Part shown: positions 1 to 10,527 of the stretch, one piece after another
Layout: each line of letters starts with the position of its first letter
How positions within the stretch are numbered: position 1 is the stretch's first letter
Source: Nautiliaceae bacterium
GTDB lineage: Bacteria; Campylobacterota; Campylobacteria; Campylobacterales; Nautiliaceae
NCBI GenBank assembly: GCA_027062285.1
Contig: JAMOTL010000090.1
Location: forward strand, 16,766 to 80,765
Reading direction: 5' to 3'
Length of the DNA stretch: 64,000 nucleotides
Notes under the pieces: generated by a model
The model's database searches: none
Told to the model about the DNA's origin: nothing
The model's input: the letters and a program-made list of their open reading frames with translations, nothing else
Translations under genes and position numbers: made by a program

Positions 1-26
1 TTTAAAACTTCTTTCATAGATTACCT

Positions 27-929
27 TTAAATTAAAGCTTTATAAAATTTTACTCCGCCAACCCAAATCTCTTCTATCAGATTTTCTTTCAAAAGATCAT
101 TAAAAATTCTTTGAGTATGCTCGTCAAATATATTTTCTATATCATTTTTTGTAAAAGGGCGTTTTTTAAGCGTATTCAAAAGTTCTTCTTTTGTTAAATT
201 TTCTATCTGAAATTTAAGTTTTTGACGTGTAGGAATAAAAATATTTTGATTTTCAATATTTTTTGAAAGTTCAAAAAGTCTTTCCGTACTTACACCTTCA
301 ACATTGTAAGCGGGAGGTCTGTCTATTGTAGAAATATCAACTCTATCAGGTTTTATTTCTTTTAAAACTTCATTAATTTTTTTAAATTCATCAACTTTAT
401 CGTTTATACCTTTTACAACTAAAATCTCAATAATCAGTTCACCATTATATTTTTTTCTAAATTCTTTCATACCTGATATTACGTTATTTATATCAATACC
501 TTTAGCGGGCCTATCTATTTTTTTGAAAACACTAGGAGTTACGGCATCTAAAGAGAGTTTAACTATATCAAATTTTTTTAATGCTTCTTGTATTTTAGGA
601 TTATCTATTGTAGAAGAGTTACTGAGGATCAAAGTTTTTTTATTAAGAGTTTTTAGTTTTTCAATCAATTCATCTATATAAGGATATAAAGTAGGCTCTC
701 CGTTACTTGTAATTGTAAGTACATCAAAATTATACAGTTCGACAGCCTCTTTTACTTCATTAAAAATTTCATCGACTTGTGGAGGATTATCATAAACTGT
801 AACAGGTTTAGCAGGTTCCAACTCACAATAAATACAATCAAAATTGCATCTTTTTTTATCGGGAGAAAGATCGACTCCAAGACTCATTCCAAAACGTCTT
901 GAAGCCACAGGACCAAAAATAAATTTCAT
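27..929 (-). CDS. Radical SAM superfamily protein
   Basis: CNFDCIYCE radical SAM CxxxCxxC motif near N-terminus; TSNGEPTLYP and LILSNSS motifs. Confidence 0.9.
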   Translation of the reverse strand: MKFIFGPVASRRFGMSLGVDLSPDKKRCNFDCIYCELEPAKPVTVYDNPPQVDEIFNEVKEAVELYNFDVLTITSNGEPTLYPYIDELIEKLKTLNKKTLILSNSSTIDNPKIQEALKKFDIVKLSLDAVTPSVFKKIDRPAKGIDINNVISGMKEFRKKYNGELIIEILVVKGINDKVDEFKKINEVLKEIKPDRVDISTIDRPPAYNVEGVSTERLFELSKNIENQNIFIPTRQKLKFQIENLTKEELLNTLKKRPFTKNDIENIFDEHTQRIFNDLLKENLIEEIWVGGVKFYKALI

Positions 930-946
930 TTTTTACCTTTTACTAA

Positions 947-1471
947 TTAATGCTCGCCTTTATGCATATAATAAAGAGCAAGTGCCAATGCTAAAATACT
1001 TCCCGCCAAATAAAGCATTTCTAAAGGAGTACCAAAATCCATATGCATAACTTTTTTAAAGAAACTTACAATTAACACCATCACAACAACTTTACCAAGT
1101 TTATCTTTCAATTCGTCAAGAGAATGAATTGCCAAAATTTTAGTACCCACTTCACTGTTTTCGGCATCATCGATTTCACTGATAAACAGTTCATAAATAC
1201 CAAAAGAAAATATTAAAAGTACTACCGCAATCAGATATAAATCCACTGCCCCAATAATTCCACCTATTAAAATTTCATGAAAATTAGCAGGATGATAATG
1301 CTCAAAGAAAAATTTAAAAGTCACTTTTGCCATTTCAAAAACATCATAACTTGCTATTAAAAACAAAATCACTGCACCTATCATACCGAAAATAACCGCT
1401 AAAAGAGCAATCATTCTGCTCTTCCATAGTGTCCCTTCAAAAAGCGCTTCTACTATTCCTCTTTTTTCCAT
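947..1471 (-). CDS. YqhA/UPF0114-like integral membrane protein
   Basis: 174 aa, several TM segments, ALLAVIFGMIGAVILF and IGAVDLYLIAVVLLIFSFGIYELFIS typical of the YqhA family. Confidence 0.75.
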   Translation of the reverse strand: MEKRGIVEALFEGTLWKSRMIALLAVIFGMIGAVILFLIASYDVFEMAKVTFKFFFEHYHPANFHEILIGGIIGAVDLYLIAVVLLIFSFGIYELFISEIDDAENSEVGTKILAIHSLDELKDKLGKVVVMVLIVSFFKKVMHMDFGTPLEMLYLAGSILALALALYYMHKGEH

Positions 1472-2553
1472 TATTTTTTTCCTTTATCTTTTAAAAATTG
1501 TTCGCCTTCCATTTCTATCCATTTAAGACCGATTCTAACGGCATTCGTAGCAGCTCCGACTCTTAATTGATCCGCTACGTTAAAGAAATGCAATACGTTC
1601 GGTTCATATAAATCTTTTCTGATTCTTCCTACATACACATAATCTGTATCCGTTGCGATTACAGGCATCGGATATTCATTTTTTTCAGGACTGTCAATAA
1701 CTTTTATATCTTCAAAATCAGCCAGTACTTTTCTCGCTCTTTCAACATCCACTTCTTTTTCACAATAAATAGTAATAGCTTCACTGTGACTTCTAAGAAC
1801 CGGCACTCTAACACATGTAGGAGCGACTTCAATATTGGTGTGCATAATTTTATTGGTTTCATTTACCATTTTAAGTTCTTCTCTTGTCCATCCGCCATCC
1901 ATGAATTTATCAATATGAGGAATAACATTTAGAGCTATCTGCCATGGAAACACTTCTCTTTCTTCAACTTTTTTATCAAGTTTAAAATTAAATAGCGCTC
2001 TCATTTGTTCAAAAAGTTCTTCCATTCCTTTTTTTCCGGCACCGCTTACCGCCTGATAAGTGGCTACATCCACTCTTTTTATTCCAAACTCTTTATGAAG
2101 CGGAGCCAATGAAATCACCATTTGGATTGTCGAACAATTCGGATTTGCGATAATTCCTTTTTTCTTCCAGAAAGTTATATCCTCCGGATTAACTTCAGGT
2201 ACTACCAAAGGAACGTCAGGGTCCATTCTGAAATGACTCGTATTGTCAATTACCACAGCTCCGGCTTCTACAGCACAAGGAGCAAATTTAGCACTAACAC
2301 TTCCACCCGCACTGAAAAAAGCTATATCAATATCTTCTTCATCAAAAACTTCGCAGGTAAGTTCTTTTACCTTATAGTTTTCCCCCTTAAATTCCACTTC
2401 TCTACCAACACTTCTGGCACTCGCCAATGGCACAAGTTTTTTTACAGGAAAATTATACTCTTCTAAAACTCTCAAAAGTTCTTCACCAACGGCACCTGTC
2501 GCACCGACAATAGCTACGTTATACATTTTACTCTCCTTAAAAATAGATATCAT
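1471..2553 (-). CDS. asd: Aspartate-semialdehyde dehydrogenase
   Basis: NVAIVGATGAVGEELLRVLEE, NPNCSTIQMV active-site Cys, YQAVSGAGKKGMEEL; real start probably the internal MYNVAIVGA. Confidence 0.95.
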   Translation of the reverse strand: MISIFKESKMYNVAIVGATGAVGEELLRVLEEYNFPVKKLVPLASARSVGREVEFKGENYKVKELTCEVFDEEDIDIAFFSAGGSVSAKFAPCAVEAGAVVIDNTSHFRMDPDVPLVVPEVNPEDITFWKKKGIIANPNCSTIQMVISLAPLHKEFGIKRVDVATYQAVSGAGKKGMEELFEQMRALFNFKLDKKVEEREVFPWQIALNVIPHIDKFMDGGWTREELKMVNETNKIMHTNIEVAPTCVRVPVLRSHSEAITIYCEKEVDVERARKVLADFEDIKVIDSPEKNEYPMPVIATDTDYVYVGRIRKDLYEPNVLHFFNVADQLRVGAATNAVRIGLKWIEMEGEQFLKDKGKK

Positions 2554-3652
2554 TTTTTGTTATTTTATCACCTTCACTCAAAATTGCAGCCCTTTGAACA
2601 ACATTTATTAATTCTCTTATATTTCCCGGCCATTCGTATTGTAAAAGTTTTTCTTTTGCACTCTCATCAAATTCTTTTTTTTCCAAACCGTATTCTTTTA
2701 ATACGTTTTTTAATACATTTTCGGCAATTGGAAGTATATCATTTTTTCTTTCTCTTAACGGTGGAATTTTTATAGGAATAGTGTTTAATCTATAATACAA
2801 ATCTTCTCTGAATTTATTGTTTTTTATCATTTCTTCTATATTTTGATTGGTAGCGCTAATTATCCTCACATCCAACTTTTTAGGTTTAGTACCACCAAGT
2901 CTGTAAAATTCTTTTTCTTGTAATACTCTTAAAAGTTTTGCCTGTAAATGATATGGCATTTCTCCTATTTCATCTAAAAAAAGAGTTCCACCCTCAGCTA
3001 ACTCAAAAAGTCCCGGCTTGCTTTGCGTAGCATCTGTAAAAGCTCCTTTTTCATATCCGAAAAGTTCACTTTCTATCAAATTTTCCGGAATAGCACTCAT
3101 ATTCACAGCAATAAATTTTCCGCTTCTGCCTGAATTTTCATGTATAAATTTAGCAAACTCCTCTTTCCCGACCCCGCTCTCACCAAGAAGCATCACCGAA
3201 GCTGTGGTAGGAGCAACTTTTTTTGCCATTTCAAGCACTTTTTTAGTATTTTCATCAACAGCTATGAATTTTGGTTTTATAGATACTTTTTTTCCTTTTG
3301 TTTTTTCTTTTACTTTAGCTTGTCTTTTAATCGCACTGATTAAATCTTCAATTTCAAAAGGTTTGGTTAAAAAATCCTTGACTCCAAGTCTTAATGCTTC
3401 AATAGCTTTATTTAAAGTTGCATTTCCGGTAATCATAATTACTTCATATTTACCCCCAAGTTCTTTTACAAACTCTATCCCATCCATTTTAGGCATAGTA
3501 ATATCGCTTACTATAACATCTATACTATCATCAAGTTTTTTTAAAGCATCGACGGCATTTCTGAATTCCACCACTTCAAATCCGGCTGATTTTAAAGCAA
3601 GCGAGAGTGATTTTCTCATATTAATATCATCTTCCACAATGGCAATTTTCAC
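2537..3652 (-). CDS. Sigma-54-dependent response regulator (NtrC/FlgR-like), receiver + AAA+, no obvious C-terminal HTH
   Basis: Receiver domain N-term; GESGVGKEEFAKFIH Walker A, GAFTDA loop, GGTLFLDEIGEMP Walker B; protein stops right after the AAA+ region. Confidence 0.9.
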   Translation of the reverse strand: MKIAIVEDDINMRKSLSLALKSAGFEVVEFRNAVDALKKLDDSIDVIVSDITMPKMDGIEFVKELGGKYEVIMITGNATLNKAIEALRLGVKDFLTKPFEIEDLISAIKRQAKVKEKTKGKKVSIKPKFIAVDENTKKVLEMAKKVAPTTASVMLLGESGVGKEEFAKFIHENSGRSGKFIAVNMSAIPENLIESELFGYEKGAFTDATQSKPGLFELAEGGTLFLDEIGEMPYHLQAKLLRVLQEKEFYRLGGTKPKKLDVRIISATNQNIEEMIKNNKFREDLYYRLNTIPIKIPPLRERKNDILPIAENVLKNVLKEYGLEKKEFDESAKEKLLQYEWPGNIRELINVVQRAAILSEGDKITKNDIYF

Positions 3653-4035
3653 TACTTTTCCTTTAAATAAAAATATAACATTTGGTCTTTTATAATAATA
3701 TCAAAAGTAGAAGGAAGAAAAGTGAGCTTAGCATGTGAATTTTGTTTATTTGAAATTTCATCACGGCCTGTGATTGTTATTTTAGAATTAATTAATTTAT
3801 CTATAATTTCATTTTTATGTTCATAACAACATTTTAAAATATTATTTTTATTACATTTTATATCAAAAAGAAATATTTTTTTACCCGTTGTATGAGTCAG
3901 TTTTTTTGAGCAGTTAAAATTTTCGTAAATCAATCGATAGTTTTTAGAAGAGAGCTGAAAAGAAATAAAATACTCTTCAGCCCTTAAGAAACTAATAAGA
4001 ATGAGTAATAATTTTATTCCAATTATCCGAATCAA
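3652..4035 (-). CDS. Hypothetical protein with N-terminal hydrophobic segment
   Basis: ORF overlapping neighbours in a tightly packed minus-strand operon. Confidence 0.5.
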   Translation of the reverse strand: MIRIIGIKLLLILISFLRAEEYFISFQLSSKNYRLIYENFNCSKKLTHTTGKKIFLFDIKCNKNNILKCCYEHKNEIIDKLINSKITITGRDEISNKQNSHAKLTFLPSTFDIIIKDQMLYFYLKEK

Positions 4036-4441
4036 TTTTTACGCTCATTGTTACTGAATAGATACCGTCTTTATAAGATTCTTCATCAATACTTGCACCT
4101 CTAATAACTCCTGATACATAAGAACGGATTGTAGAATTTTGAAGCATCAGATTTCTTACACTGTCTTTTCCGTTAATTTTAATACCGTAAATTTTTTCCG
4201 CCAATGCCTTATAAGCGTCAATAATCGCCGCTCTTCTTGCCATTGCCTTAGCTTGAGCCACTGAAACTACATTAGAAGGAACTACACCTTGTCCGGTACT
4301 TTCAATAGTAAATATCGTCTTTTTTTGGCATGTTACTTTTTTATTTACAGGATTATTGAAGCAGTTTTGTTCAAATGTATAATTTTCAGCACTTACTACA
4401 CATCCTATGCCGATAAGTGCTGTTAGTAATAATTTTTTCAT
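3992..4441 (-). CDS. LPP20/FlgP-like secreted protein
   Basis: Signal peptide; AKAMARRAAIIDAYKALAEKIYGIKI resembles LPP20-family proteins. Confidence 0.65.
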   Translation of the reverse strand: MKKLLLTALIGIGCVVSAENYTFEQNCFNNPVNKKVTCQKKTIFTIESTGQGVVPSNVVSVAQAKAMARRAAIIDAYKALAEKIYGIKINGKDSVRNLMLQNSTIRSYVSGVIRGASIDEESYKDGIYSVTMSVKIDSDNWNKIITHSY

Positions 4442-4446
4442 AAAAA

Positions 4447-4476
4447 CTCCTTTTTCTTTTATATCGGAAAAAGGAG
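4447..4476 (-). terminator. Perfect 10-bp stem hairpin between gyrA and the LPP20-like gene
   Basis: Minus strand CTCCTTTTTC-(10 nt)-GAAAAAGGAG-TTTTT-ATG. Confidence 0.6.
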
Positions 4477-4483
4477 AAAAAAA

Positions 4484-6928
4484 TTAACCTTCTGTTATTA
4501 ATTCTTCCTCTTCTTTTTGAGCCGGGGTTTTAGCAACGCTTACAACTTTGTCGTCATTATCCAACTTAACTATTCTGACACCCTGAGTATTTTTTCCGGT
4601 TTTGCTTATAGAATCGATACTTACTCTTATCATTTTACCTTTACTTGTTAAAAGCATTAGGTCATGATCTTTTTCCGTTGCCACTACACCTACCAAATCA
4701 CCAGTTTTGTTGGTAAGCTTCATAGCAATCACACCTTTTCCGCCTCTGTTTGTAAGCCTGTAAGCACTGGCTTCTGTTCTTTTTCCAAATCCTTTTTCGC
4801 TAACTGTAAGAATTTCCTGATTGTCGTCTTTTAAGCTTAATGCTCCTACCACTTCATCTCCAGGGATTTTAAATGTAATACCTTTAACTCCTCTTGCGTT
4901 TCTTCCCATCTCTCTTACGGTATCCACAGGAAATCTTATGGCCATACCTTTTTTAGTCACAATAAATAGATATTTATCTTCAGGATATACTATTTTTGCC
5001 GTAACAAGTTCATCACCTTCATCAATTACTATTGCCCTAACCCCAGTACTTCTTATGTTTTTAAATTCGCTTAGATTCGTTCTTTTAACAATTCCCTGTT
5101 TTGTGAAAAACGCCAAAGATTTGCTCTCATTAAAATCGCTAGTTTTTATGATAGTCTGAATTTTTTCATCTTTATCAAGATTTATAAGATTTACTATCGC
5201 TTTTCCTTTACTGGTTCTGCTGCCTTCAGGAATTTTATATACTTTAAGCCAGTGTAACTGACCTTTGTTGGTAATAATCATAAGTGTATCATGTGCTTTT
5301 GCTATGTAAAAATCTTCAATAAAATCATCTTCATAGGTAGTCAACGCTTTTTTACCTTTTCCACCTCTATTTTGTCTTTCATACGTTTTTAGAGGCACTC
5401 TTTTGACATATCCTCTATGAGTAATAGTTACGACCATCTCTTCGTTTGGAATCAGATCTTCAATATCGATATCGTCATAATCATCTACAATTTCCGTAAG
5501 TCTCTCAGTCGGATATTTTTTCTTAATTTCTAAAAGTTCCTCTTTAATTACATTATTTAATACACTTTCTTCTTTTAAAATAGAATTCAAATAAGCAATT
5601 TTTTCCATCAGCTCATTGTATTCTTTTTCAAGCTTTTCAATCTCAAGTGATGTTAAACGGCTTAGTTTCATATCAAGAATAGCCTGGGCTTGCACTTCAC
5701 TAAGCTCAAATCTCTCCATAAGTTTCTCACGCGCATCTTTTGTAGTTTCGCTCTTTTTAATAAGTTCCACCACTTCATCAATATTTGCTAACGCTACTAA
5801 AAGACCTTCTAAAATATGGGCCCTTCTTTTTGCTTCTTCAAGTTCGTAAATCGTTCTTCTGATTACAACGGTTTTTCTGAATTTTAAAAATGTTTCAAGT
5901 ATTTCCATTAAATTAAAAAGTTTAGGTTCTTTATCCAAAATTGCCAACATATTAATACCGAAGCTTACTTGCATTTGAGTATGTTTATAAAGATTATTCA
6001 ATATTATTTCACTCATCGCATCTTTTTTAAGCTCAATTACTACCCTGATACCTTCCCTATCACTCTCATCTCTTACTTCACTTATACCATCAAGCACCTT
6101 ATCTTTTACAAGGTCACTAATTTTTTCTATAAGCTTTGCTTTATTTACCTGATACGGAAGTTCGTCTATTACAATTATTTCTCTGTTTCCTCTATGTTCA
6201 ATATGATGTTTCGCTCTGATTTTAATACTTCCTCTTCCCGTTTTATATGCTTCTATTATTCCGCTTCTTCCAAAAATAATTCCGCCCGTCGGAAAATCCG
6301 GACCTTTTACGAATTGTAAAATATCTTCGAGTTTTGCTTCTTTATTATCAATCATATAAACAAGAGCGTCAATTAGCTCAGTTAGATTATGAGGCGGGAT
6401 ATTAGTAGCCATACCCACGGCAATACCGCTGCTTCCGTTTACCAAAAGATTTGGAAATCTTGCTGGAAGAACTACCGGCTCTCTTTCAGTTCCATCATAG
6501 TTTGGAATGAAATCCACAGTATCTTTATCAATATCTTTTAAAAGCTCTTCGGCTATTTTTGTAAGTCTTGCTTCGGTATATCTCATGGCCGCAGCGTTGT
6601 CACCGTCAATGCTTCCGAAGTTACCCTGACCGTCAATGAGAGGCATTCTCATAGAAAAATCCTGCGCCATTCTAACGAGAGCTTCATATACGGCACTGTC
6701 TCCGTGAGGATGGTATTTACCGATTACATCCCCTACGATTCTTGCCGATTTTTTATAAGGAGAACTTGAAGTTATTCCCATTTTATACATAGCATATAAT
6801 ATTCTTCTATGAACGGGTTTAAGACCGTCTCTAACATCAGGAAGAGCACGCCCTACTATTACACTCATAGAATATTCTAAATAACTTTTGGCAAGTGTAT
6901 CTTCTATTTTTACTGGAATTACTTGCAT
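4484..6928 (-). CDS. gyrA: DNA gyrase subunit A
   Basis: [41 protein letters not shown] catalytic Tyr region, C-terminal beta-pinwheel repeats. Confidence 0.98.
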   Translation of the reverse strand: MQVIPVKIEDTLAKSYLEYSMSVIVGRALPDVRDGLKPVHRRILYAMYKMGITSSSPYKKSARIVGDVIGKYHPHGDSAVYEALVRMAQDFSMRMPLIDGQGNFGSIDGDNAAAMRYTEARLTKIAEELLKDIDKDTVDFIPNYDGTEREPVVLPARFPNLLVNGSSGIAVGMATNIPPHNLTELIDALVYMIDNKEAKLEDILQFVKGPDFPTGGIIFGRSGIIEAYKTGRGSIKIRAKHHIEHRGNREIIVIDELPYQVNKAKLIEKISDLVKDKVLDGISEVRDESDREGIRVVIELKKDAMSEIILNNLYKHTQMQVSFGINMLAILDKEPKLFNLMEILETFLKFRKTVVIRRTIYELEEAKRRAHILEGLLVALANIDEVVELIKKSETTKDAREKLMERFELSEVQAQAILDMKLSRLTSLEIEKLEKEYNELMEKIAYLNSILKEESVLNNVIKEELLEIKKKYPTERLTEIVDDYDDIDIEDLIPNEEMVVTITHRGYVKRVPLKTYERQNRGGKGKKALTTYEDDFIEDFYIAKAHDTLMIITNKGQLHWLKVYKIPEGSRTSKGKAIVNLINLDKDEKIQTIIKTSDFNESKSLAFFTKQGIVKRTNLSEFKNIRSTGVRAIVIDEGDELVTAKIVYPEDKYLFIVTKKGMAIRFPVDTVREMGRNARGVKGITFKIPGDEVVGALSLKDDNQEILTVSEKGFGKRTEASAYRLTNRGGKGVIAMKLTNKTGDLVGVVATEKDHDLMLLTSKGKMIRVSIDSISKTGKNTQGVRIVKLDNDDKVVSVAKTPAQKEEEELITEG

Positions 6929-6960
6929 TTATATCCTTTTTTTATTCAGATTATACCAAA

Positions 6961-7515
6961 TTATCGAATACTCTTATCACTTAAAACTATATTAAAAATC
7001 ACATTTACACCATGCTTTTTTAATGTCTCTTTTGCTTCTTTCAAAGTAAGACCCGTCGTTTTTATGTCATCAACCAAAATCACATCAATATTTTTTTTGC
7101 CTTTATAAATAAAATTTCTCGGATTTTTGAGTCGGTAATCTAAAGTTTTGCCAGCATACTTTACTTTTGATGAAGCAATCAATTTCCCAAAAAGAGGTTT
7201 TAAGAACCTACTTTTCATTGAATTTGCCAAAATCCCGGTATGAGAAAAGTATTTGGGTACATCGTCTATAGGTAATACAAAAGAATTAAAATTGAATTTT
7301 CTTGAAAACTCTATTAAGGGTCTGGAGAGAATTTTATATACCAAATCTCCTCTTTTTTGATATTTATATTTATTAAAATGTTCTATTACTTCATAATCAT
7401 AAAAACTGTAAACATTTTTATTTTTTATAATTTTTGTTTTCAGATAGTTTTTAGAGCAGTTTATACAGATAATTTTTAAAGAAGCCTCTCCACAAAGGAG
7501 ACAGTTAAAAATCAT
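6961..7515 (-). CDS. ComF-family phosphoribosyltransferase
   Basis: CLLCGEASLKIICINC zinc-binding-like start; VILVDDIKTTGLTLKEAKETLKKHG PRPP-binding motif. Confidence 0.8.
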   Translation of the reverse strand: MIFNCLLCGEASLKIICINCSKNYLKTKIIKNKNVYSFYDYEVIEHFNKYKYQKRGDLVYKILSRPLIEFSRKFNFNSFVLPIDDVPKYFSHTGILANSMKSRFLKPLFGKLIASSKVKYAGKTLDYRLKNPRNFIYKGKKNIDVILVDDIKTTGLTLKEAKETLKKHGVNVIFNIVLSDKSIR

Positions 7516-7723
7516 TGTCGTCTTTTGGTTTATATTTGAATAATAAATATAAAGCTATTACACTGCCGATTCCAAACAACCCGACACCGGAAAAAAACAA
7601 CCTGTCATTTCCGCTGGCACTTCCTCCCATAATCATTCCCACTCCAAAAAACATCAGTATTGCTGCGGTTACACCAGCTTTTTCGCCAGGAGTTAATTTT
7701 CTGTCTTTATAATCATCCATCAC
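7505..7723 (-). CDS. Small hypothetical membrane protein
   Basis: 72 aa with two hydrophobic segments, overlaps neighbours in operon. Confidence 0.55.
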   Translation of the reverse strand: MMDDYKDRKLTPGEKAGVTAAILMFFGVGMIMGGSASGNDRLFFSGVGLFGIGSVIALYLLFKYKPKDDNDF

Positions 7724-8256
7724 TCTCCTTTAAAATGTTTTTCATAATTATATTTAAGCACATCTTTTTTACTCTCGCATTTAGTAATACTTATTTCACT
7801 TCCCGAATTATAAAAAACCGTATCCTGGTCAAACATATTTCCAATTCTCAAAGCTTCTTGTTTTGAAATATCATAAATAATAAAAGACTCTTCACTGTAA
7901 TCAAAAAGTTCACCTATACTTGTCATATATTCATATTTCAATGATTTAATCACCCCTTCAAGTTCGGTATTTCTAATAAAATTTAAAAAATCATTTAAAA
8001 TTAAATCTTTCGGGTTATGAGCGGTAATAATAGCAAAAGGTCTTTTTAAAATTGACTTCTTATTCGGAATAAATTGAAAACTAATCCATTCCCTGCCCCA
8101 TGGATTATTAATCAAAAATTTAGTATATTTTAAATAATCCTTATATTTCTTTTTGAAATCCACAACCACCTCATCATCCACCATCAAAGCGTCTTCAGCT
8201 TCATCGTAAATACATTTGCCTTTATAATCCCCAATTCCTATAACTTCAAATTTCAT
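7720..8256 (-). CDS. Hypothetical protein
   Basis: 178-aa ORF, RBS AAAAGGAAA upstream; DUF-like FAIITAHNPKD motif. Confidence 0.6.
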   Translation of the reverse strand: MKFEVIGIGDYKGKCIYDEAEDALMVDDEVVVDFKKKYKDYLKYTKFLINNPWGREWISFQFIPNKKSILKRPFAIITAHNPKDLILNDFLNFIRNTELEGVIKSLKYEYMTSIGELFDYSEESFIIYDISKQEALRIGNMFDQDTVFYNSGSEISITKCESKKDVLKYNYEKHFKGE

Positions 8257-8296
8257 CGGTTTCCTTTTATGATATAATTCTTTAAAAAGGTTTTAA

Positions 8297-8743
8297 ATGA
8301 AAAAACTTTTTGCGTTTTTATCATTAATTATTATACTTTTTAGCGGATGCGGTATTAAAAATGCTTTAAGTCAAGACCCGCTTTACGAAAAAACGTTAAA
8401 ATACACTCAAAGATGTCAAGTACTAAATTCACTTGAGACAAAAGCTCTTATTGATATTGTTTACTTAAATCCTCTTTATCCGGACAAACTACAAAACCCT
8501 TCATTTTTAGTGGGTGTTTACAATGATTTTAATAATTCTCTTAATAATACAGAATTTACTTTTTTAATAAATAAAAAACCGCCTACAAAAATTTCGAAAA
8601 ATATTCCGAATTACATTTTATACAAAAATTTTCCTTTTTACAATAGCTGGATGAGCTATTATATCGTAGAAACAAACACTCCGGCTCCTTATTTAATAGA
8701 ATATAAAAGCAAACACTGGGGAGAATGTAACGTTACTTTTTAA
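8297..8743 (+). CDS. Hypothetical lipoprotein
   Basis: MKKLFAFLSLIIILFSGCG lipobox; preceded by TATAAT-like -10 and AAAAGG RBS. Confidence 0.7.
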   Translation: MKKLFAFLSLIIILFSGCGIKNALSQDPLYEKTLKYTQRCQVLNSLETKALIDIVYLNPLYPDKLQNPSFLVGVYNDFNNSLNNTEFTFLINKKPPTKISKNIPNYILYKNFPFYNSWMSYYIVETNTPAPYLIEYKSKHWGECNVTF

Positions 8744-10217
8744 GAAATTTATGTAAAGTTATGTTTTTATCTCCGAAAATATGAGAATAGATTATATAAT
8801 TGGCAATTACTTTTTTGCCGTATTCTCTGCTCTCATCATACTTTACAAGTTCCATACTTAAAAACGGCTCGAATTTACCCGTATATTTAAAATAAGGCAA
8901 CACTTTTCTATTTACAAACCCTATTCCTCCGTTATACGCATACGCCACCATAAGAGGGTCTTTTAATTTTGAAAAGAGCCATTTTTGATGTTTTACGGAA
9001 AGTTTTACATTTTCATTATAATCGAATTGATTAAAAACATTCCCTTTCATATGTCTTACCAAAAACGGCATCATTTGCATAACACCAAGAGCATAACTTC
9101 TACTTACACTTGCCGGGATAAATCTGCTTTCCTGTCTGGCAATTGCGTATACAAAAGCTTTAAATGAAATATTTGAATCATTATACATTTTAGGAGTTAT
9201 AAAATAATTTACCTTAAATCTGTTAGCTTTATCAAGAACAAGGGCTTTTAAAGCAACGGATTTTTCACTGTCAAGTTCTTTGGCAAAAGTAAACAAATCC
9301 TCTCTTTTTTTAAATTCATCCCAAAATTTTAATACATCCCATGGATTTGTCTGGTCATATTTTGGTGTTTTTATCGAATTAAAAACAATTTGACTTCTGA
9401 TATCAAAAGGAATGTTTTTTTCTTCATGGGCATACAGCGTATAAAAGTTCACTCTTGGATTATTTAAAAGTTTATCAAGATACTTGTCTTTATTTGTTAA
9501 TTGCCAAAGCCAAAAATACTCTTTTTCTTTTTTATTTTTAACTGATTCTAAAATTTTTTGAGCTTTTTTGTAATTTTTAAATTTCATTTCGTTTAAAAAA
9601 AGCCACCATTTTATTTGATCGTTATATTTTTTATAATTTAATTTTGATAAAGAAAACCTAATAAGCGGCAAATCGTTTAACACTGCGCTTTTTATAAAAA
9701 GTTTAAAATATTTGTCTTCGAAAATAGAAAAATCATTAATAATTTGATCTATTTTTTTATCGGGATAATTTAATATAAAATAATATCCCAAATCCCTGTC
9801 TTTAAAAATTTTCGAATAATCGTTATGTAAAAACGCATAAACAGTTTCTTTTTCTTTGCCGTTTGGGAGATTTTTATAAAGATATTCCAAATCACTTTTA
9901 CTTAGTTTCGCCATACTTTTAAGCCAAAGCCCGTTATTTAACACACACGAAATATCTATATTCTTAATATCTCTTACAGAAGGATTGACACATTGATAAA
10001 GAGGTTTAAATTCAGGAAATTTTGACAAAATCTTAAGGTGTTTCATTTTTTGCTTATACATGGCGGTATAAGCTTTAAAAGAAAGTACAGAATCATTACT
10101 TTCTCTCATAAATTCCGTCAAATAAAAATCTCTTACATAGCTTTTGGGTTTGGTAAGGAGAGGAGCGAGTTCTAATGCGTAAAGAAAAAAAGGAAATAAA
10201 AGTAAAACGACCTTCAT
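8733..10217 (-). CDS. Soluble lytic murein transglycosylase-like protein
   Basis: FVYAIARQESRFIPASVSRSYALGVMQMMP SLT-family catalytic region; MVAYAYNGG. Confidence 0.9.
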   Translation of the reverse strand: MKVVLLLFPFFLYALELAPLLTKPKSYVRDFYLTEFMRESNDSVLSFKAYTAMYKQKMKHLKILSKFPEFKPLYQCVNPSVRDIKNIDISCVLNNGLWLKSMAKLSKSDLEYLYKNLPNGKEKETVYAFLHNDYSKIFKDRDLGYYFILNYPDKKIDQIINDFSIFEDKYFKLFIKSAVLNDLPLIRFSLSKLNYKKYNDQIKWWLFLNEMKFKNYKKAQKILESVKNKKEKEYFWLWQLTNKDKYLDKLLNNPRVNFYTLYAHEEKNIPFDIRSQIVFNSIKTPKYDQTNPWDVLKFWDEFKKREDLFTFAKELDSEKSVALKALVLDKANRFKVNYFITPKMYNDSNISFKAFVYAIARQESRFIPASVSRSYALGVMQMMPFLVRHMKGNVFNQFDYNENVKLSVKHQKWLFSKLKDPLMVAYAYNGGIGFVNRKVLPYFKYTGKFEPFLSMELVKYDESREYGKKVIANYIIYSHIFGDKNITLHKFLKK

Positions 10218-10495
10218 TAATAAAGTGACGCTATAATATTGTTTATTAAAATTTGAATAAATTCTAAAGCAAGTATTAAAATAATGGGCGCTATATCAAA
10301 CCCCCCGAAATTAGTAGGAATATAGCGTCTTATATAAGCATAAACGGGCTCCGTTACATTCCATAAAAATCTGACAATCGGATTATAGGGATTTGGCTGA
10401 ACCCAGGTAATAAGGGCCGCAATAATTACCACCCAGATATAAATTCCGATAATTACATTAATAAACTGTAAAATACTAATAAGTAATGTATTCAT
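10217..10495 (-). CDS. YggT family membrane protein
   Basis: 92 aa; ALITWVQPNPYNPIVRFLWNVTEPVYAYIRRYIP typical YggT. Confidence 0.9.
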   Translation of the reverse strand: MNTLLISILQFINVIIGIYIWVVIIAALITWVQPNPYNPIVRFLWNVTEPVYAYIRRYIPTNFGGFDIAPIILILALEFIQILINNIIASLY

Positions 10496-10527
10496 TTCTC
10501 CCCTCTTTTTTAATAATTATACAAACT

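Noticed and set aside
844-1050. 68-aa plus-strand ORF
   Set aside because: Overlaps radical SAM and YqhA genes antisense; no supporting signal.
3018-3695. 225-aa plus-strand ORF
   Set aside because: Antisense shadow of the sigma-54 regulator, no RBS or recognizable domain.
5969-6319. 116-aa plus-strand ORF inside gyrA
   Set aside because: Antisense to conserved gyrA codons, low-complexity composition.
8256-8297. CCTTTT...AAAAGG inverted repeat between divergent genes
   Set aside because: Formed by the two divergent Shine-Dalgarno sequences; no single transcript contains both arms given the central TATAAT.
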